Notes: a model not told the origin generated them from the letters alone. 64,000 nt of DNA from Tahibacter amnicola (GCF_025398735.1 NZ_CP104694.1:4241001-4305000); one strand, 5' to 3'; positions 1-17,857 are shown, numbered from the stretch's first letter. Program-made: numbers and translations.

Positions 1-2
1 AC

Positions 3-8453
<8,451 letters not shown>

Positions 8454-10488
8454 TCTGTGTCCTCAATTTCAACACCGACATCCTCGATGCATCGACCGCT
8501 CAGCTGATTGCCGCGCGTTACCAGCACCTGCTCCAGACCTTCCTCGCGCTGGCGGACACCGACGAGCGTATCGATCGTCTCCCTCTGATGCCGACGGACG
8601 AATACCAGCGCTTGATGAGCCTGAGCCGTCCGGCGCACTGCGTCCCGCGCCAGCAGGAGTGCGTCGATGCCCTGGTCAGCGCCGGGTGGAGCCGCCAGGC
8701 CACGCAGATCGCCGTCTCGCAGTCGCAGACACAGCTCACCTACGCCGAATTGGAACAGCACGTGGCCCGGCTGTGCGGCCGCCTGCGTGCGCTGGGCGCC
8801 GGCCGCGGACGGCGCGTCGGCATCTGCCTGGAACGGACACCGCACCTTCCCGTCGCCGTGCTGGCCACGCTGCGCGCCGGCGCGGCCTATGTACCGCTGG
8901 ACCCGAACTACCCGTCCGACCGCCTGGCCTACATGGCCGAACAGTCGGATCTGTGCGTCCTGCTGACCGAATCAGCCCTGGTGACCGTACTGCCGGCGCA
9001 CGACGGATGCACCCGGCTGGTCCTGGACGATCCGGCGGAACAGCCGGCATTGGCAGCGGTCACGCCGGTGCCGGCGGATGCGGGCCTGGCCCAGGCCGAC
9101 GACGCGGCCTACCTCATCTTTACCTCCGGTTCGACCGGACGTCCCAAGGGAGTCAGCGTGCCCCACCGGGCAGTCGCCAACTTCCTGCGCAGCATGGCGC
9201 AGGAACCGGGCATGGCAGCCTCCGACACGCTGGTGGCCGTCACCACGCTGTCCTTCGATATCGCGGTACTGGAACTGCTGCTGCCGTTGTATTCGGGCGC
9301 ACGGCTGGAAATCGCGCCCACCCGCGTCGCCGCCGACGGAACCGCGCTGCGCAGCCTGCTCGAATCCACCCGCGCCACGGTCATGCAGGCCACGCCGACC
9401 ACCTGGCGACTCCTGCTGGAGGCAGGCTGGCGCGGATCGCCTCAATTCCGCGTGCTCGTGGGCGGCGAGCCGCTGCCGGCCGACCTCGCAACGGCGTTGG
9501 CATTGCGCAGCGAGGGTGTATGGAATCTCTACGGGCCGACGGAAACCACCGTCTGGTCGACGCTATGGAAGGTGCAGCGCGATTCCACGACGATCCGCAT
9601 CGGCAGACCGATCCGCAATACCCAGGTACATGTGCTGGACGCGCAGGGTCTGCCCTGTCCGTTCGGCGTGCCGGGCGAAATCTGCATCGGTGGCGACGGG
9701 CTGAGCGACGGTTATCCCTTCGACGCGGCGCAGACGGCCGAGCGGTTTATCGCCGATCCGTTCGCGACCGAGCCCGGCAGCCGCCTGTACCGCACCGGCG
9801 ACCTCGGTCGCTGGATGAGCGACGGGCAGCTCGAACACCTGGGGCGCCGCGATCACCAGGTGAAGCTGCGGGGTTATCGCATCGAACCCGGTGAGATCGA
9901 ACATTGCCTGCGGGACCTGCCGGACGTGGCAGACGCGCTCGTTACGGTTCAGACAGTGAGTTCCGGCGAGCCTGCCCTGGTGGCCTACATCGTTGCACGT
10001 GGTGCGGACACGCCCAGCCCCACGGCATTGCGCGCGGCACTTCGGCAGAAGTTGCCCGCTTACCTGATTCCCCAGCACATCGTTCCGCTGACGGCCCTGC
10101 CGCGCCTTCCGAACGGCAAGGTCGACCGGGGCTCGCTACCGGTTCCAGAGCATGCGGCCATGCGTGTTTGCACACCGTCATTCACCGATCCGCGCGAGCA
10201 ACGACTGGTCGCACTCTGCCGCGAGCTGATCGGCCAGGACACGATCACCGGCGAAGACAACTTCTTCGATGCTGGCGGACATTCGCTGCTGGCGCTGCGG
10301 CTGCTGACGCGCCTGGAGGCCGAAACCGGCGTACGGCTGAACCTGTTGCGCCTGGCCAACAGCTCCCTGCGCGCAATTGCCGAAGAATTGCCGGACGGTA
10401 TCACGCCTGACACACCGGAAACACCGGCGCGATCCGGATTCCGCCAGAAGCTCGGTCGCTGGCTCGGCTTGCCGGGAGGTGCTCCGTG

Positions 10489-11253
10489 ATGCGGCTGGAA
10501 CCGGAATTCGTCAACGCCGGCGGTCACCGCATCTTCGCCGTCACGCACTATCCGGACACACCGGCGCGTCTGGCGCTGCTGTTCTGCCCGCCGCTGTTGC
10601 ACGAGCATGTCCGCAGCTACCGGCTGTTCGCAATGCTCGGCGCGGCGCTGGCCCAGCACGGCATCGCCACGACGCGCTTTGATTACGTGGGCAGCGGCGA
10701 TGCCGAAGGCGACGGCAGCGTGCTGGACCTGGATAGTGCCGAGACCGACACGCACTATCTGCTGGCCCACCTGCGCACCCGACTGCCTGACACACCGGTC
10801 GCGGTCATGGGTATCCGCGCCGGTGCGCTGGTGGCGCATGCGCTCGCGACCCGGCATGCCTTGCCGCTGTGGCTATGGCAACCGGCCCAGAGCGGCCGCG
10901 AATGGCTCGCCGAAACCCGGCAACGCGAGCAGGAAGAACGCATCAATACGCGGCGCTTTCCCTTCCTGCGCAATGGTCGGAGCGTGCCGGTGGATACCGA
11001 CAGCCTGATGGGATTCCGGGTCGGACCGCGGCTGGTCAGCACACTGGATGCGCGCACCCTGCCCGCATCGCTCGATGATTTCGTACTACTGGATACGGCC
11101 GAGCGCCGTGCGCGCCACGGTGGCCGGGGCCTGACCCTGCCGCCGGCGCTGTCCGACTGGCTGCAGCAGATCGACCTGCGCGCTCCGACCTGCGCAGCCA
11201 CGCTCGCCGGGGTCGCCGCCGATATGGCGAGCCTGGCAGGAGCGCGTGCATGA
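10489..11253 (+). CDS. Alpha/beta-hydrolase-fold protein, exosortase-A-system hydrolase 2-like
   Basis: A 254-residue protein with an alpha/beta-hydrolase pattern: LLFCPPLLHEH strand and oxyanion region, FDYVGSGDAEGD turn, then the elbow MGIRAGALVA. The elbow has Arg where a catalytic Ser would be expected; as I recall, the hydrolase 2 family linked to exosortase A clusters also has Arg here, so this may be a scaffold or binding protein and not an active esterase. ATG at 10489 overlaps the megasynthase stop; GGGAGG lies 8 bases upstream. A GTG at 10486 in the same frame is an alternative start. The gene overlaps the next hydrolase by four bases. Family assignment is from memory of motifs, and substrate is unknown; operon position suggests a role in tailoring or unloading the PKS-NRPS product. 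Confidence 0.7.
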   Translation: MRLEPEFVNAGGHRIFAVTHYPDTPARLALLFCPPLLHEHVRSYRLFAMLGAALAQHGIATTRFDYVGSGDAEGDGSVLDLDSAETDTHYLLAHLRTRLPDTPVAVMGIRAGALVAHALATRHALPLWLWQPAQSGREWLAETRQREQEERINTRRFPFLRNGRSVPVDTDSLMGFRVGPRLVSTLDARTLPASLDDFVLLDTAERRARHGGRGLTLPPALSDWLQQIDLRAPTCAATLAGVAADMASLAGARA

Positions 11254-12050
11254 CCGAGCACGTCCTCCCGCTCGACGATGGCCAGTTCGGCATCGTCACG
11301 CTGCCGACGCAGACACCGCGCCGGTGCGGCGTGGTGTTGCTCAATGCGGGAATGATCCATCGCATCGGCCCGTTCCGGCTGCACGTGGAGCTGGCGCGCC
11401 AACTGGCGCTGGCCGGCTATCCGACCCTACGGTTTGATGCACCGGGTATCGGCGATGCCCTTGTGCGTTCGGACAGCGCTGCAACAACGGCCGTAGCACG
11501 TGCGCTCGACCGCTTCGCCGAACGCACCGGAACGCCCCGCTTCGTCGTGGGCGGTATCTGCAGCGCGGCAGACCTGGCCTGGAAACTGGCGCTGACCGAC
11601 GCCCGCGTCAACGGCGTGCTGATGCTCGACGGGCTCGCGCGAACCGGCCCGTGGTTCCGCCTGGGGCAATTGCTGCTCGCGCTGCAACGTCCGCCGTCGC
11701 GGTGGTGGGCGATGCTGCGCAACCGGATGCAGCGGCAAGGTGTTCCCGCCGCCACCGTCGCAGACTACCGCCATTGGCCAGCGCCCGGTGCGGAGCAGGC
11801 CCAGCTCGCGGCACTGCTCGATCGCGGCGTGCGTCTGTTGGCGTTGTACACCGGCGGAGCCGCGAATTATTTCCTGCACCAGCGCCAGTTTCGCCACACC
11901 TTCGGCGATGCCGCGCGCAATCCCCTGGTGACCCTGGCGCACTGGCGTGAATGCGACCACCTCTTTTTCGATCCGGCGCAGCGCCAGCGACTGGCACGGA
12001 CCGTCCTCGAATGGCTGACACCGATCGATGCGAGGCCTGCCCATGGCTGA
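11250..12050 (+). CDS. Alpha/beta-hydrolase-fold protein, exosortase-A-system hydrolase 1-like
   Basis: A 266-residue protein. It shows VVLLNAGMIHRIGPFRLHVELARQLA followed by LRFDAPGIGDA, the layout of hydrolase 1 proteins paired with hydrolase 2 in exosortase A clusters. The expected nucleophile elbow reads GGICSAADLA, so a Cys stands at or next to the nucleophile position instead of Ser. Near the C-terminus CDHLFF could supply the catalytic His. ATG overlaps the previous gene in an ATGA arrangement, which indicates translational coupling. Its place right behind a synthase that has no thioesterase makes it the better candidate of the pair for a thioester-acting enzyme; this is inference only. 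Confidence 0.68.
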   Translation: MTEHVLPLDDGQFGIVTLPTQTPRRCGVVLLNAGMIHRIGPFRLHVELARQLALAGYPTLRFDAPGIGDALVRSDSAATTAVARALDRFAERTGTPRFVVGGICSAADLAWKLALTDARVNGVLMLDGLARTGPWFRLGQLLLALQRPPSRWWAMLRNRMQRQGVPAATVADYRHWPAPGAEQAQLAALLDRGVRLLALYTGGAANYFLHQRQFRHTFGDAARNPLVTLAHWRECDHLFFDPAQRQRLARTVLEWLTPIDARPAHG

Positions 12051-13731
12051 CGGTGCGCATCGGCTGAAGCGTTCGCGTCTGCACCGGGAACCGGTTGGTC
12101 CGGCGCTTCGCGTCGTGGTGCTCCTGGGTGCGCGGCGTGGTCCACGCTGGCTCGCCGAATCCCTGGCGGCATTGCAGGAGTGCCCGTTCCTGGATGTCAC
12201 CGTGCTGCGCACGGGCGAATCCGTCGCACAACTGAGGCATCGCACGTTCGATACCTACCTGGCGCTCGACGCGCGCCTGGCCGGCCCGATGCGCACGATC
12301 CTGGAAGAAACCCCCCTGCTGGGCGAGTGCGTCGACGCTCCTGCGCTGGACGGCGTCGCTGGTGCGACCGGCTGCTGCGTGGCATCTGATGACGCCCGGG
12401 CAGCGATCCGGCAGCACCAACCCGACGTGTTGCTGATCATCGGCCATGCACCGCCGCACCCGGACCTGGCCGCACTGGCAACCACGACCTGGACGCTCGA
12501 TGCGGACGCCACCTCGTCCCTGCGCTGCGGCGCGTGGATGCTGCCGGCATTCCGCGCCGGCCACGTGAGCGCCACGGTCGGACTGCGCGTCCACGATGCG
12601 GGCCGCGACGCGTGGATCCTGCTCGAACCGGGCGTCATCAGCGTGGCGCAGATCAGTTTCACGCGCCACCGCGCCTACCAGCTGCAGAAGGCGCCGGCGC
12701 AACTGACCCGCGCGCTGCGGCGACTGGCATGCGGACAGCCACCGCGCGCGGCCGTCGCCGAGCCCGGGGCTGCGCTGCCCGGTCCGTTGCAGACCGGCTG
12801 GCTCGGCATGTGTCTGCTTGCGCGCGGGTTGCGCCGGCACTTCTACCGTCCGCTGCGTCGCGAATCCTGGAGTATCGCGCTGCGACGCAGCCAGACCGGA
12901 ATTGATCCGGCAGATCCCCACTTCTCGCCCGACCGGGTGCTCCACCCGCCGCGAGGCTGGTTCTGGGCAGATCCGGCTCCCGTGCATCACGAAGGCCGGT
13001 TCTACATCCTGGTCGAGGCCTACCACCACCGCACGCGCCGCGGCGAAATCCATACGCTGGAACTGGACGATGCGCTCAATGTCGTGCGCATCGAGCGGAC
13101 GCTGCAACGCCCGTATCACCTTTCCTATCCGCACCTGCTGGAATGGCAGGGCCGCTCCTGCCTGGTGATGGAATCGGCACTGGCCGAGCGCGTGGAATTG
13201 CTCGGAGCCGTCACCTTCCCCAGCCAGTGGCAATCGCTCGGCCAACTGCTCAACGGATGGCGCGTCGTCGACGCCACCCTGATTGCGCACGACGGCCGCT
13301 GGTGGATGTTTGCCTGCGTGGCCGAAACCGTCTTCAACGACGATGGCCGCGAATGGAACGAGCTGTTCCTGTTCCATGCGCCATCGCCGGAAGGCCCATG
13401 GACCCCGCATGCACAAAATCCCGTCTGCAGCGATGTCCACCGGGCACGCCCCGCCGGGCCCCTGTTCGTGCGCGACGGCCGCCTGATCCGGCCCGGCCAG
13501 GACTGCGCCGCCGAATACGGCCGCGCCATCGTCTTTCACGAGATCCGCGTCCTCGATCCCGAACGCTACGAAGAGTGCGTGCTCGGAACACTGGAGCCCA
13601 CCTGGGCTGGCGGATTGCGCGGCTGCCACACCTATGCCCGCCACGGCGATATCGACGTGGTCGACGTCAAGCACCTGACGGCACGCGTCCCGGTCGGCGC
13701 GGCGCCTTTCCCTGCGGAGACCAAGCCATGA
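12043..13731 (+). CDS. Formyltransferase-like / five-bladed beta-propeller fusion (GINT-like family)
   Basis: A protein of about 560 residues. The N-terminal half (to about residue 270) begins LRVVVLLGARRGPRWLAESL and resembles the formyltransferase-like domains that precede this family. The C-terminal half, from PHFSPDRVLHPP, has the features of the propeller domain named after plant glucosamine inositolphosphorylceramide transferase 1 N-terminal region: GWFWADPAPV, VEAYHHRTRRGEI, SYPHLLEWQG, WWMFACV, RPAGP, YGRAIVFHEI. Members are common in bacterial polysaccharide and secondary-metabolite clusters, but the reaction is not established. I take ATG 12043 (GAGG 8 bases upstream); ATG 12028 in frame is possible. 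Its stop overlaps galE (ATGA). Confidence 0.62.
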   Translation: MADGAHRLKRSRLHREPVGPALRVVVLLGARRGPRWLAESLAALQECPFLDVTVLRTGESVAQLRHRTFDTYLALDARLAGPMRTILEETPLLGECVDAPALDGVAGATGCCVASDDARAAIRQHQPDVLLIIGHAPPHPDLAALATTTWTLDADATSSLRCGAWMLPAFRAGHVSATVGLRVHDAGRDAWILLEPGVISVAQISFTRHRAYQLQKAPAQLTRALRRLACGQPPRAAVAEPGAALPGPLQTGWLGMCLLARGLRRHFYRPLRRESWSIALRRSQTGIDPADPHFSPDRVLHPPRGWFWADPAPVHHEGRFYILVEAYHHRTRRGEIHTLELDDALNVVRIERTLQRPYHLSYPHLLEWQGRSCLVMESALAERVELLGAVTFPSQWQSLGQLLNGWRVVDATLIAHDGRWWMFACVAETVFNDDGREWNELFLFHAPSPEGPWTPHAQNPVCSDVHRARPAGPLFVRDGRLIRPGQDCAAEYGRAIVFHEIRVLDPERYEECVLGTLEPTWAGGLRGCHTYARHGDIDVVDVKHLTARVPVGAAPFPAETKP

Positions 13732-14723
13732 GCAAAGCAAAGATCCTGGTCACCGGCGGTGCCGGCTACATCGGCAGCCATGTGGTCGCCCAGCTGCTGG
13801 AGGCCGGCGAAGAAGTCGTCGTGCTGGACAACCTGAGCACCGGCTTTCGCGAAGCCGTGCTGGGCGGCGAACTGATCATCGGTGATGTCGGCGATACGGA
13901 ACTGGTATCCAACCTGCTGCGCCAGTACCCGATTGACACGGTGATGCATTTCGCGGCCCGCACCATCGTGCCCGAATCGGTCAGCGATCCACTGCGCTAC
14001 TACGCGACCAATACCGGCGCGACGCGCAACCTGCTCGCCTGTTGTGCGCGGGCGGACATCCGGCACATCGTGTTTTCCTCGACCGCAGCAGTGTACGGCG
14101 TTCCCCAGGGCGGCCATGCCTGCGAGGAGACGCCGACCAATCCGATCAACCCCTACGGCACGTCCAAACTCATGAGCGAGTGGATGCTGCGCGATCTGGC
14201 GGCCAGCTGCGCCATGCGCTATGTCGCGCTGCGCTACTTCAACGTCGCCGGCTGCGACGGCCGCGGACGCATCGGCCAATCCACGGCGAAGGCGACCCTG
14301 CTGATGAAGGTCGCTGCGGAAGCCGCGATCGGCGTGCGGCCGCATGTGGCGATCTACGGCACGGACTACCCCACCGCCGACGGCACCGGCGTGCGCGACT
14401 ACATCCACGTTGACGACCTCGCCGCCGCACACCTGGCCGCCCTGGCTTATCTGCGCGACGGCGGCGCCTCGGCGGTGCTCAACGCCGGCTACGGGCACGG
14501 CTACAGCGTGCGCGAAGTGCTCTCGGCCATGAGCCGGGCCCACGGCCAGTCCATCCCGGTGCTTGAGCAGGATCGCCGCGCCGGTGACCCACCCGAGCTG
14601 ATCGCCCGCTGCGCCCGGATCCGCGATACGCTCGGCTGGATTCCGCGCCTGGACGACCTGGACCTGATCGCCCGCAGCGCGCTGGCCTGGGAAAAGCGGC
14701 TTGCCGCACGACGCGCCTCGTGA
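13728..14723 (+). CDS. galE: UDP-glucose 4-epimerase GalE
   Basis: A 331-residue extended short-chain dehydrogenase that interconverts UDP-glucose and UDP-galactose using tightly bound NAD. The Rossmann motif GGAGYIGSH is at residues 9-17, the catalytic Ser is in FSSTAAVYG and the Tyr-Lys pair in YGTSK. The length is normal for the family. The chosen ATG overlaps the stop of the preceding gene by four bases, which makes it part of the PKS-NRPS operon. It could supply UDP-galactose (or an N-acetylated analogue) for glycosylation of the operon product, though a housekeeping role cannot be excluded. Confidence 0.92.
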   Translation: MSKAKILVTGGAGYIGSHVVAQLLEAGEEVVVLDNLSTGFREAVLGGELIIGDVGDTELVSNLLRQYPIDTVMHFAARTIVPESVSDPLRYYATNTGATRNLLACCARADIRHIVFSSTAAVYGVPQGGHACEETPTNPINPYGTSKLMSEWMLRDLAASCAMRYVALRYFNVAGCDGRGRIGQSTAKATLLMKVAAEAAIGVRPHVAIYGTDYPTADGTGVRDYIHVDDLAAAHLAALAYLRDGGASAVLNAGYGHGYSVREVLSAMSRAHGQSIPVLEQDRRAGDPPELIARCARIRDTLGWIPRLDDLDLIARSALAWEKRLAARRAS

Positions 14724-14791
14724 CGCTTTGCCATACTGCGGCAGCGGGCCGCCCCCGGACCGCCGCATCGCACGCTTTGGAAAGCCCGTCC

Positions 14792-15193
14792 GTGAAATCG
14801 CTGTTCCTCAGGTTGTCTGCCGTTCGTATCCGCCCGTGGGTAATGGCCGCGGTTGTCTCGCTGGCGGGCCTGGCCTCCCTGCTGGTGCCACTCGGCGAGC
14901 ATCCCGAATGGCAGCCGGTGTTCAATTTCCTGCATGTGCCCCTGTTCGCAGGTATGGCCTGGCTGTGGACGGGCCTGCTGCGACGGCAGGGCAGCTCGCG
15001 CATCAGCGCATCCCTGCGTGTCGCCGCCGCGGGGATTGCCATCGGGATCGCGACAGAGCTGGTGCAGTTCGTCATTCCGGGCCGCTACGGCGATCTGGAT
15101 GACCTCGTGCGCGACATCGCCGGTCTCCTCATCGGCATCCTGCTGGGCTGGATGACGCCGGTCACCGCAACGGATCCGGCACCCACCACCTGA
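14792..15193 (+). CDS. VanZ-like family membrane protein
   Basis: About 133 residues with four hydrophobic stretches: PWVMAAVVSLAGLASLLVPL, FLHVPLFAGMAWLWTGLL, LRVAAAGIAIGIATELVQF, and DIAGLLIGILLGWM. The pattern TELVQFVIPGRYGDLDDLVRDIAGLLIG is typical of the VanZ family (compare ELxQxFxPGRxxxxxDxxxNxxG). I prefer GTG 14792, which has GGAAAG seven bases upstream; a GTG at 14720 in frame would overlap galE and add 24 residues. It is the last gene of the PKS-NRPS transcription unit as far as can be seen. Molecular function is unknown; VanZ itself gives low-level teicoplanin resistance. Confidence 0.8.
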   Translation: MKSLFLRLSAVRIRPWVMAAVVSLAGLASLLVPLGEHPEWQPVFNFLHVPLFAGMAWLWTGLLRRQGSSRISASLRVAAAGIAIGIATELVQFVIPGRYGDLDDLVRDIAGLLIGILLGWMTPVTATDPAPTT

Positions 15194-15256
15194 GGAGGGA
15201 TCCGGATACGCGGACAGCCGGGCCGGCGGTCTTCACAGCGGCAACCCCGTTGCCCT

Positions 15257-15790
15257 TCAGTCCTGCTGATCCTGCGGCGGGTCCAGGCTGTAGTCGAAAT
15301 CGTAGTAATGCTTGCCGTCAGCGATCCGGATACCCATCCTGCCGCGCAGCCCGACCAGCTCGTCCGTCCCCGAATCCGGGATCACGATGATCTGCAGCGC
15401 GTGGTCGCCGCGCGACATCGTGCCGCTGTGCTGCAGATAGAACGAACCGCGCCGGCCGCCGAGAGTTCCGGTCACTTTTTCGATCGCGACATAGCCGGCC
15501 GATCCGGTCTGCGGCGAACCGGCACTGAGCATCTCGCCGCGGCTGGTAGCATCCAGCTCGCCGTGATAACGCTTATCGATACTGCGCCGACCGAGGATAG
15601 CGCCACTGGCGTCCTCTGCGGTTGGCTGGGCAACCAGGGAAACGTCGAACAGACCTTGGATAGTGTGATTCATGGCGGAGGATGTAAGCGCCTGTGTCGA
15701 TAAAGACGATGGATCAGTGCCGTGTCCGGAAGAAGGTCCGGCCACAGCGGCCGTAATCACTGCAAGCCGCAGGAAACTAACGTAGTGCAT
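15257..15790 (-). CDS. DUF3224 domain protein, probably exported
   Basis: A 177-residue protein. From about residue 42 (MNHTIQGLFDVSL) it follows the DUF3224 pattern: GRRSIDKRYHGELDATSRGEMLSAG, GSAGYVAIEKVTGTLGGRRGSFYLQHSGTM, VIPDSGTDELVGLRG, IADGKHYYDFDYSL. This is a small beta-barrel family of unknown function. The N-terminal extension, with FLRLAVITAAVAG, looks like a signal peptide, so I keep the long start at 15790; many relatives are cytosolic and begin at the inner Met (15667). It is transcribed divergently from an AraC regulator. Confidence 0.8.
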   Translation of the reverse strand: MHYVSFLRLAVITAAVAGPSSGHGTDPSSLSTQALTSSAMNHTIQGLFDVSLVAQPTAEDASGAILGRRSIDKRYHGELDATSRGEMLSAGSPQTGSAGYVAIEKVTGTLGGRRGSFYLQHSGTMSRGDHALQIIVIPDSGTDELVGLRGRMGIRIADGKHYYDFDYSLDPPQDQQD

Positions 15791-15909
15791 GTCGCCATTC
15801 CGTGGGGAAAATCTGCGCCGGTGCGCAGGCCGCCAGTTGACCGCAATCCCGGCGGATCAGATTGGAAAAACGCGACGGCAGCCCCGCCCACACACAACCG
15901 GAGCGCGCG

Positions 15910-16713
15910 GTGACCGGCGTTGGCAAAGCCCGCGGCATCCTGCGCCGGCAGCTGCCGCCCGAACAGATGATGCATTGGCGCGTGGCGCCCGACCCGGCAC
16001 TGGCATTTTTCGTGGAACATTTCTGGATGGTGCGCTGGGACTTGCCGGACCATCCGCCACAGCTGCAGGAAACCTTGCCGCATCCCAACGTGCACCTGGT
16101 GGTCGAAGCGGGCCAGTCCGGGATCTACGGCGTCCACACCCGACGCTACTCACGCCTGTTGGAGGGACGCGGCCGTGCCTTCGGCGTGAAGTTCCGACCC
16201 GCTGGATTCCAGTCGTTCCTGCGTAAACCGCTCAGCAACCTGGCCAATTGCCACGTCGCGATTGACGCCGTGTTCGGCGACGCTGGCCGCGCCATCGAGC
16301 GCGCCCTGCTCGACAGCGAGGACACCGCGCTCGTGCCACTTGCCGAGGCGTTCTTCCAGGCGCGCCGCCCCACGCCCGATACGGTGGCCGAATCGATCAA
16401 CGACCTGGTCGCGCGGATCGCCCGGACCCCGTCAATGACAACCGTGGCGTCCGTGCTCGGTCACACCATGTTCCCGCTCCGGCAATTGCAGCGTCACTTC
16501 CGCCACTATGTCGGCGTAAGCCCGAAATGGGTCATCAACCGCTACCGGCTGCATGAAGCCGTGGAAAGACTGGCCAACGCATCAGCGGCCGACTGGACGC
16601 GCCTGGCACACGACCTGGGCTATTTCGATCAGGCCCACTTCATTCGCGACTTCAAGCGCTTGACCGGGCGCACTCCCGGCGCATTCGTCCGCGCGGAAGG
16701 CAAGCGTCGCTAG
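15910..16713 (+). CDS. AraC-family transcriptional regulator
   Basis: About 267 residues. The N-terminal part (FFVEHFWMVRWDLPDHPPQLQETLPHPNVHLVVE, then FGVKFRPAGF) is the DUF6597-type sensor half seen in many AraC proteins. The C-terminal part has two helix-turn-helix units ending in LAHDLGYFDQAHFIRDFKRLTGRTPGAF, the AraC signature. The longest frame begins at TTG 15862; GTG 15910 is taken here, and ATG 15967 is also possible. It diverges from the DUF3224 gene with a 70-120 base spacer, so it may control that gene. Inducer unknown. Confidence 0.85.
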   Translation: MTGVGKARGILRRQLPPEQMMHWRVAPDPALAFFVEHFWMVRWDLPDHPPQLQETLPHPNVHLVVEAGQSGIYGVHTRRYSRLLEGRGRAFGVKFRPAGFQSFLRKPLSNLANCHVAIDAVFGDAGRAIERALLDSEDTALVPLAEAFFQARRPTPDTVAESINDLVARIARTPSMTTVASVLGHTMFPLRQLQRHFRHYVGVSPKWVINRYRLHEAVERLANASAADWTRLAHDLGYFDQAHFIRDFKRLTGRTPGAFVRAEGKRR

Positions 16714-16722
16714 CCAGGCCAG

Positions 16723-16938
16723 TCAGGCGTCGTTGGCACTGCTGGTATCGCCGGAGGCGACCGGCGAGGTGACACCCGGCGCCGCTTCCGCCAGTCGCTG
16801 TTCGATCGCCCGGATCAGATGCTTGAGCGACTCATTGCCCGGATCGCTCGCCAGCTCGGCCTTGGCAATCGCGATGAATTCGGTGACCCGCGATCGAGTC
16901 CAGCCGGCAAGGTGCGCCGGCGTCAGTTCTGCTTGCAT
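16723..16938 (-). CDS. Small hypothetical protein
   Basis: A 71-residue protein, not recognised. It begins MQAELTPAHLAGWTRSRVTEFIAIAKAEL, a predicted helical segment, continues LKHLIRAIEQRLAEAAPG and ends in a Ser/Thr/Ala-rich tail. The frame stays open upstream to 17106, but that region has the composition of non-coding sequence. Convergent with the AraC gene, with only nine bases between the ends. Confidence 0.45.
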   Translation of the reverse strand: MQAELTPAHLAGWTRSRVTEFIAIAKAELASDPGNESLKHLIRAIEQRLAEAAPGVTSPVASGDTSSANDA

Positions 16939-17198
16939 ATCGGCCCCCGTCACCGATGAAACACCGCCACCCCGCGCCACGTTTCCGGCACCGGAGCACG
17001 CACACTCGGAAGTCATGCCACGAGCGTGCCACCGGCGAGCAATCCTATTCAGGGTATGTGACGCGCCAGCGGCAACACGAGACTGATCTGGGGCCGGCAA
17101 GCCCACCCCCTGGGCGGCAATTTCCCGAAAGTGAAAAACGCCGCATTGCGCGACGGAAGGGCTTACGGACGGCGCGGGCTCTGGCTGAACCCGATGCG

Positions 17199-17231
17199 AA
17201 AAAAGCAGAGGCGACGATGAATCGTCGCCTC
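17199..17231 (-). terminator. Rho-independent terminator of hupB
   Basis: A perfect 11-base inverted repeat (17208-17218 with 17221-17231, GAGGCGACGAT and its complement) is followed, on the minus strand, by six T residues (17199-17204). It sits about 67 bases after the HU stop codon. Confidence 0.88.
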
Positions 17232-17297
17232 CGTGGGTTGCCGGGCTGTTGGCAAGGTCGATCGCCGCCGGTCAACCGTATTGCGTAACGGCGATAC

Positions 17298-17573
17298 TCA
17301 GCCGTTGACTTCTTTCTTGAGCGCAGCGCCCGGCTTGAACGCCGGCACCTTGCTGGCGGCGATTTCGATCGTGGCACCGGTCTGCGGATTGCGGCCGCTG
17401 CGGGCAGCGCGCGAACGCACTTCGAACGTGCCAAAACCGGCCAGAACCACCGATTCGTTGTTCTTGAGGGTCTTCGAGACCTGGGCGATGAAGCTGTTCA
17501 GGGCGGCTTCGGCGGCAGCCTTGGTGGTGCCGGTGTCCTCGGCGATGGCGTTGACCAGTTCTTGCTTGTTCAT
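17298..17573 (-). CDS. hupB: DNA-binding protein HU-beta
   Basis: A 91-residue nucleoid protein of the HU/IHF family. It has the start MNKQELVNAIAEDTG, the dimerising GFGTFEVRSRAARSGRNPQTG core with the flexible DNA-binding arm, and PAFKPGAALKKEV at the end, all characteristic of HU rather than IHF. AAAGGAG lies eight bases before the ATG, a strong ribosome binding site. It bends DNA non-specifically as a homo- or heterodimer. Monocistronic, with its own terminator; a TTGACA element lies about 120 bases upstream. Confidence 0.97.
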   Translation of the reverse strand: MNKQELVNAIAEDTGTTKAAAEAALNSFIAQVSKTLKNNESVVLAGFGTFEVRSRAARSGRNPQTGATIEIAASKVPAFKPGAALKKEVNG

Positions 17574-17666
17574 CCGGTGCTCCTTTCTGTTTTAGCTTGC
17601 GCGTCTGGGATGACGCGAAGGGGGCGTACGGTAGCGATACGCGAGCGCAGATTCCATAGACCAAGC

Positions 17667-17695
17667 CACATCAGTCGCGTACTCGTACTTGTCAA
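17667..17695 (-). promoter_or_regulatory. Candidate hupB promoter
   Basis: A perfect -35 hexamer TTGACA on the minus strand (17690-17695) is followed after 17 bases by GATGTG (17667-17672), a poor -10 match. The location upstream of hupB is right. Only the -35 box is convincing. Confidence 0.35.
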
Positions 17696-17857
17696 GAGGG
17701 GCGCGATGACCGCCGGCGACACTTGGTCGACTGCAGGAACACCCCTATATTCACGGTGTTATGTCATCTTTACGGTGGTACCAGGCAGGTCCGGCGCCGC
17801 ACGGAGTGGCAAACCCGCCACGGCCGTTGCAACCGGTGAAACCCGGGATTTTCCCCC

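Noticed and set aside
11608-13740. 710-codon minus-strand frame opposite the hydrolase and propeller genes
   Set aside because: The sense strand holds well-supported proteins in ATGA-overlapped order; the antisense translation shows no recognisable motifs.
15240-15253. GGCAAC-GTTGCC hairpin as terminator of the PKS-NRPS operon
   Set aside because: The stem is only six bases and has no T tract, so the evidence is too weak to list.
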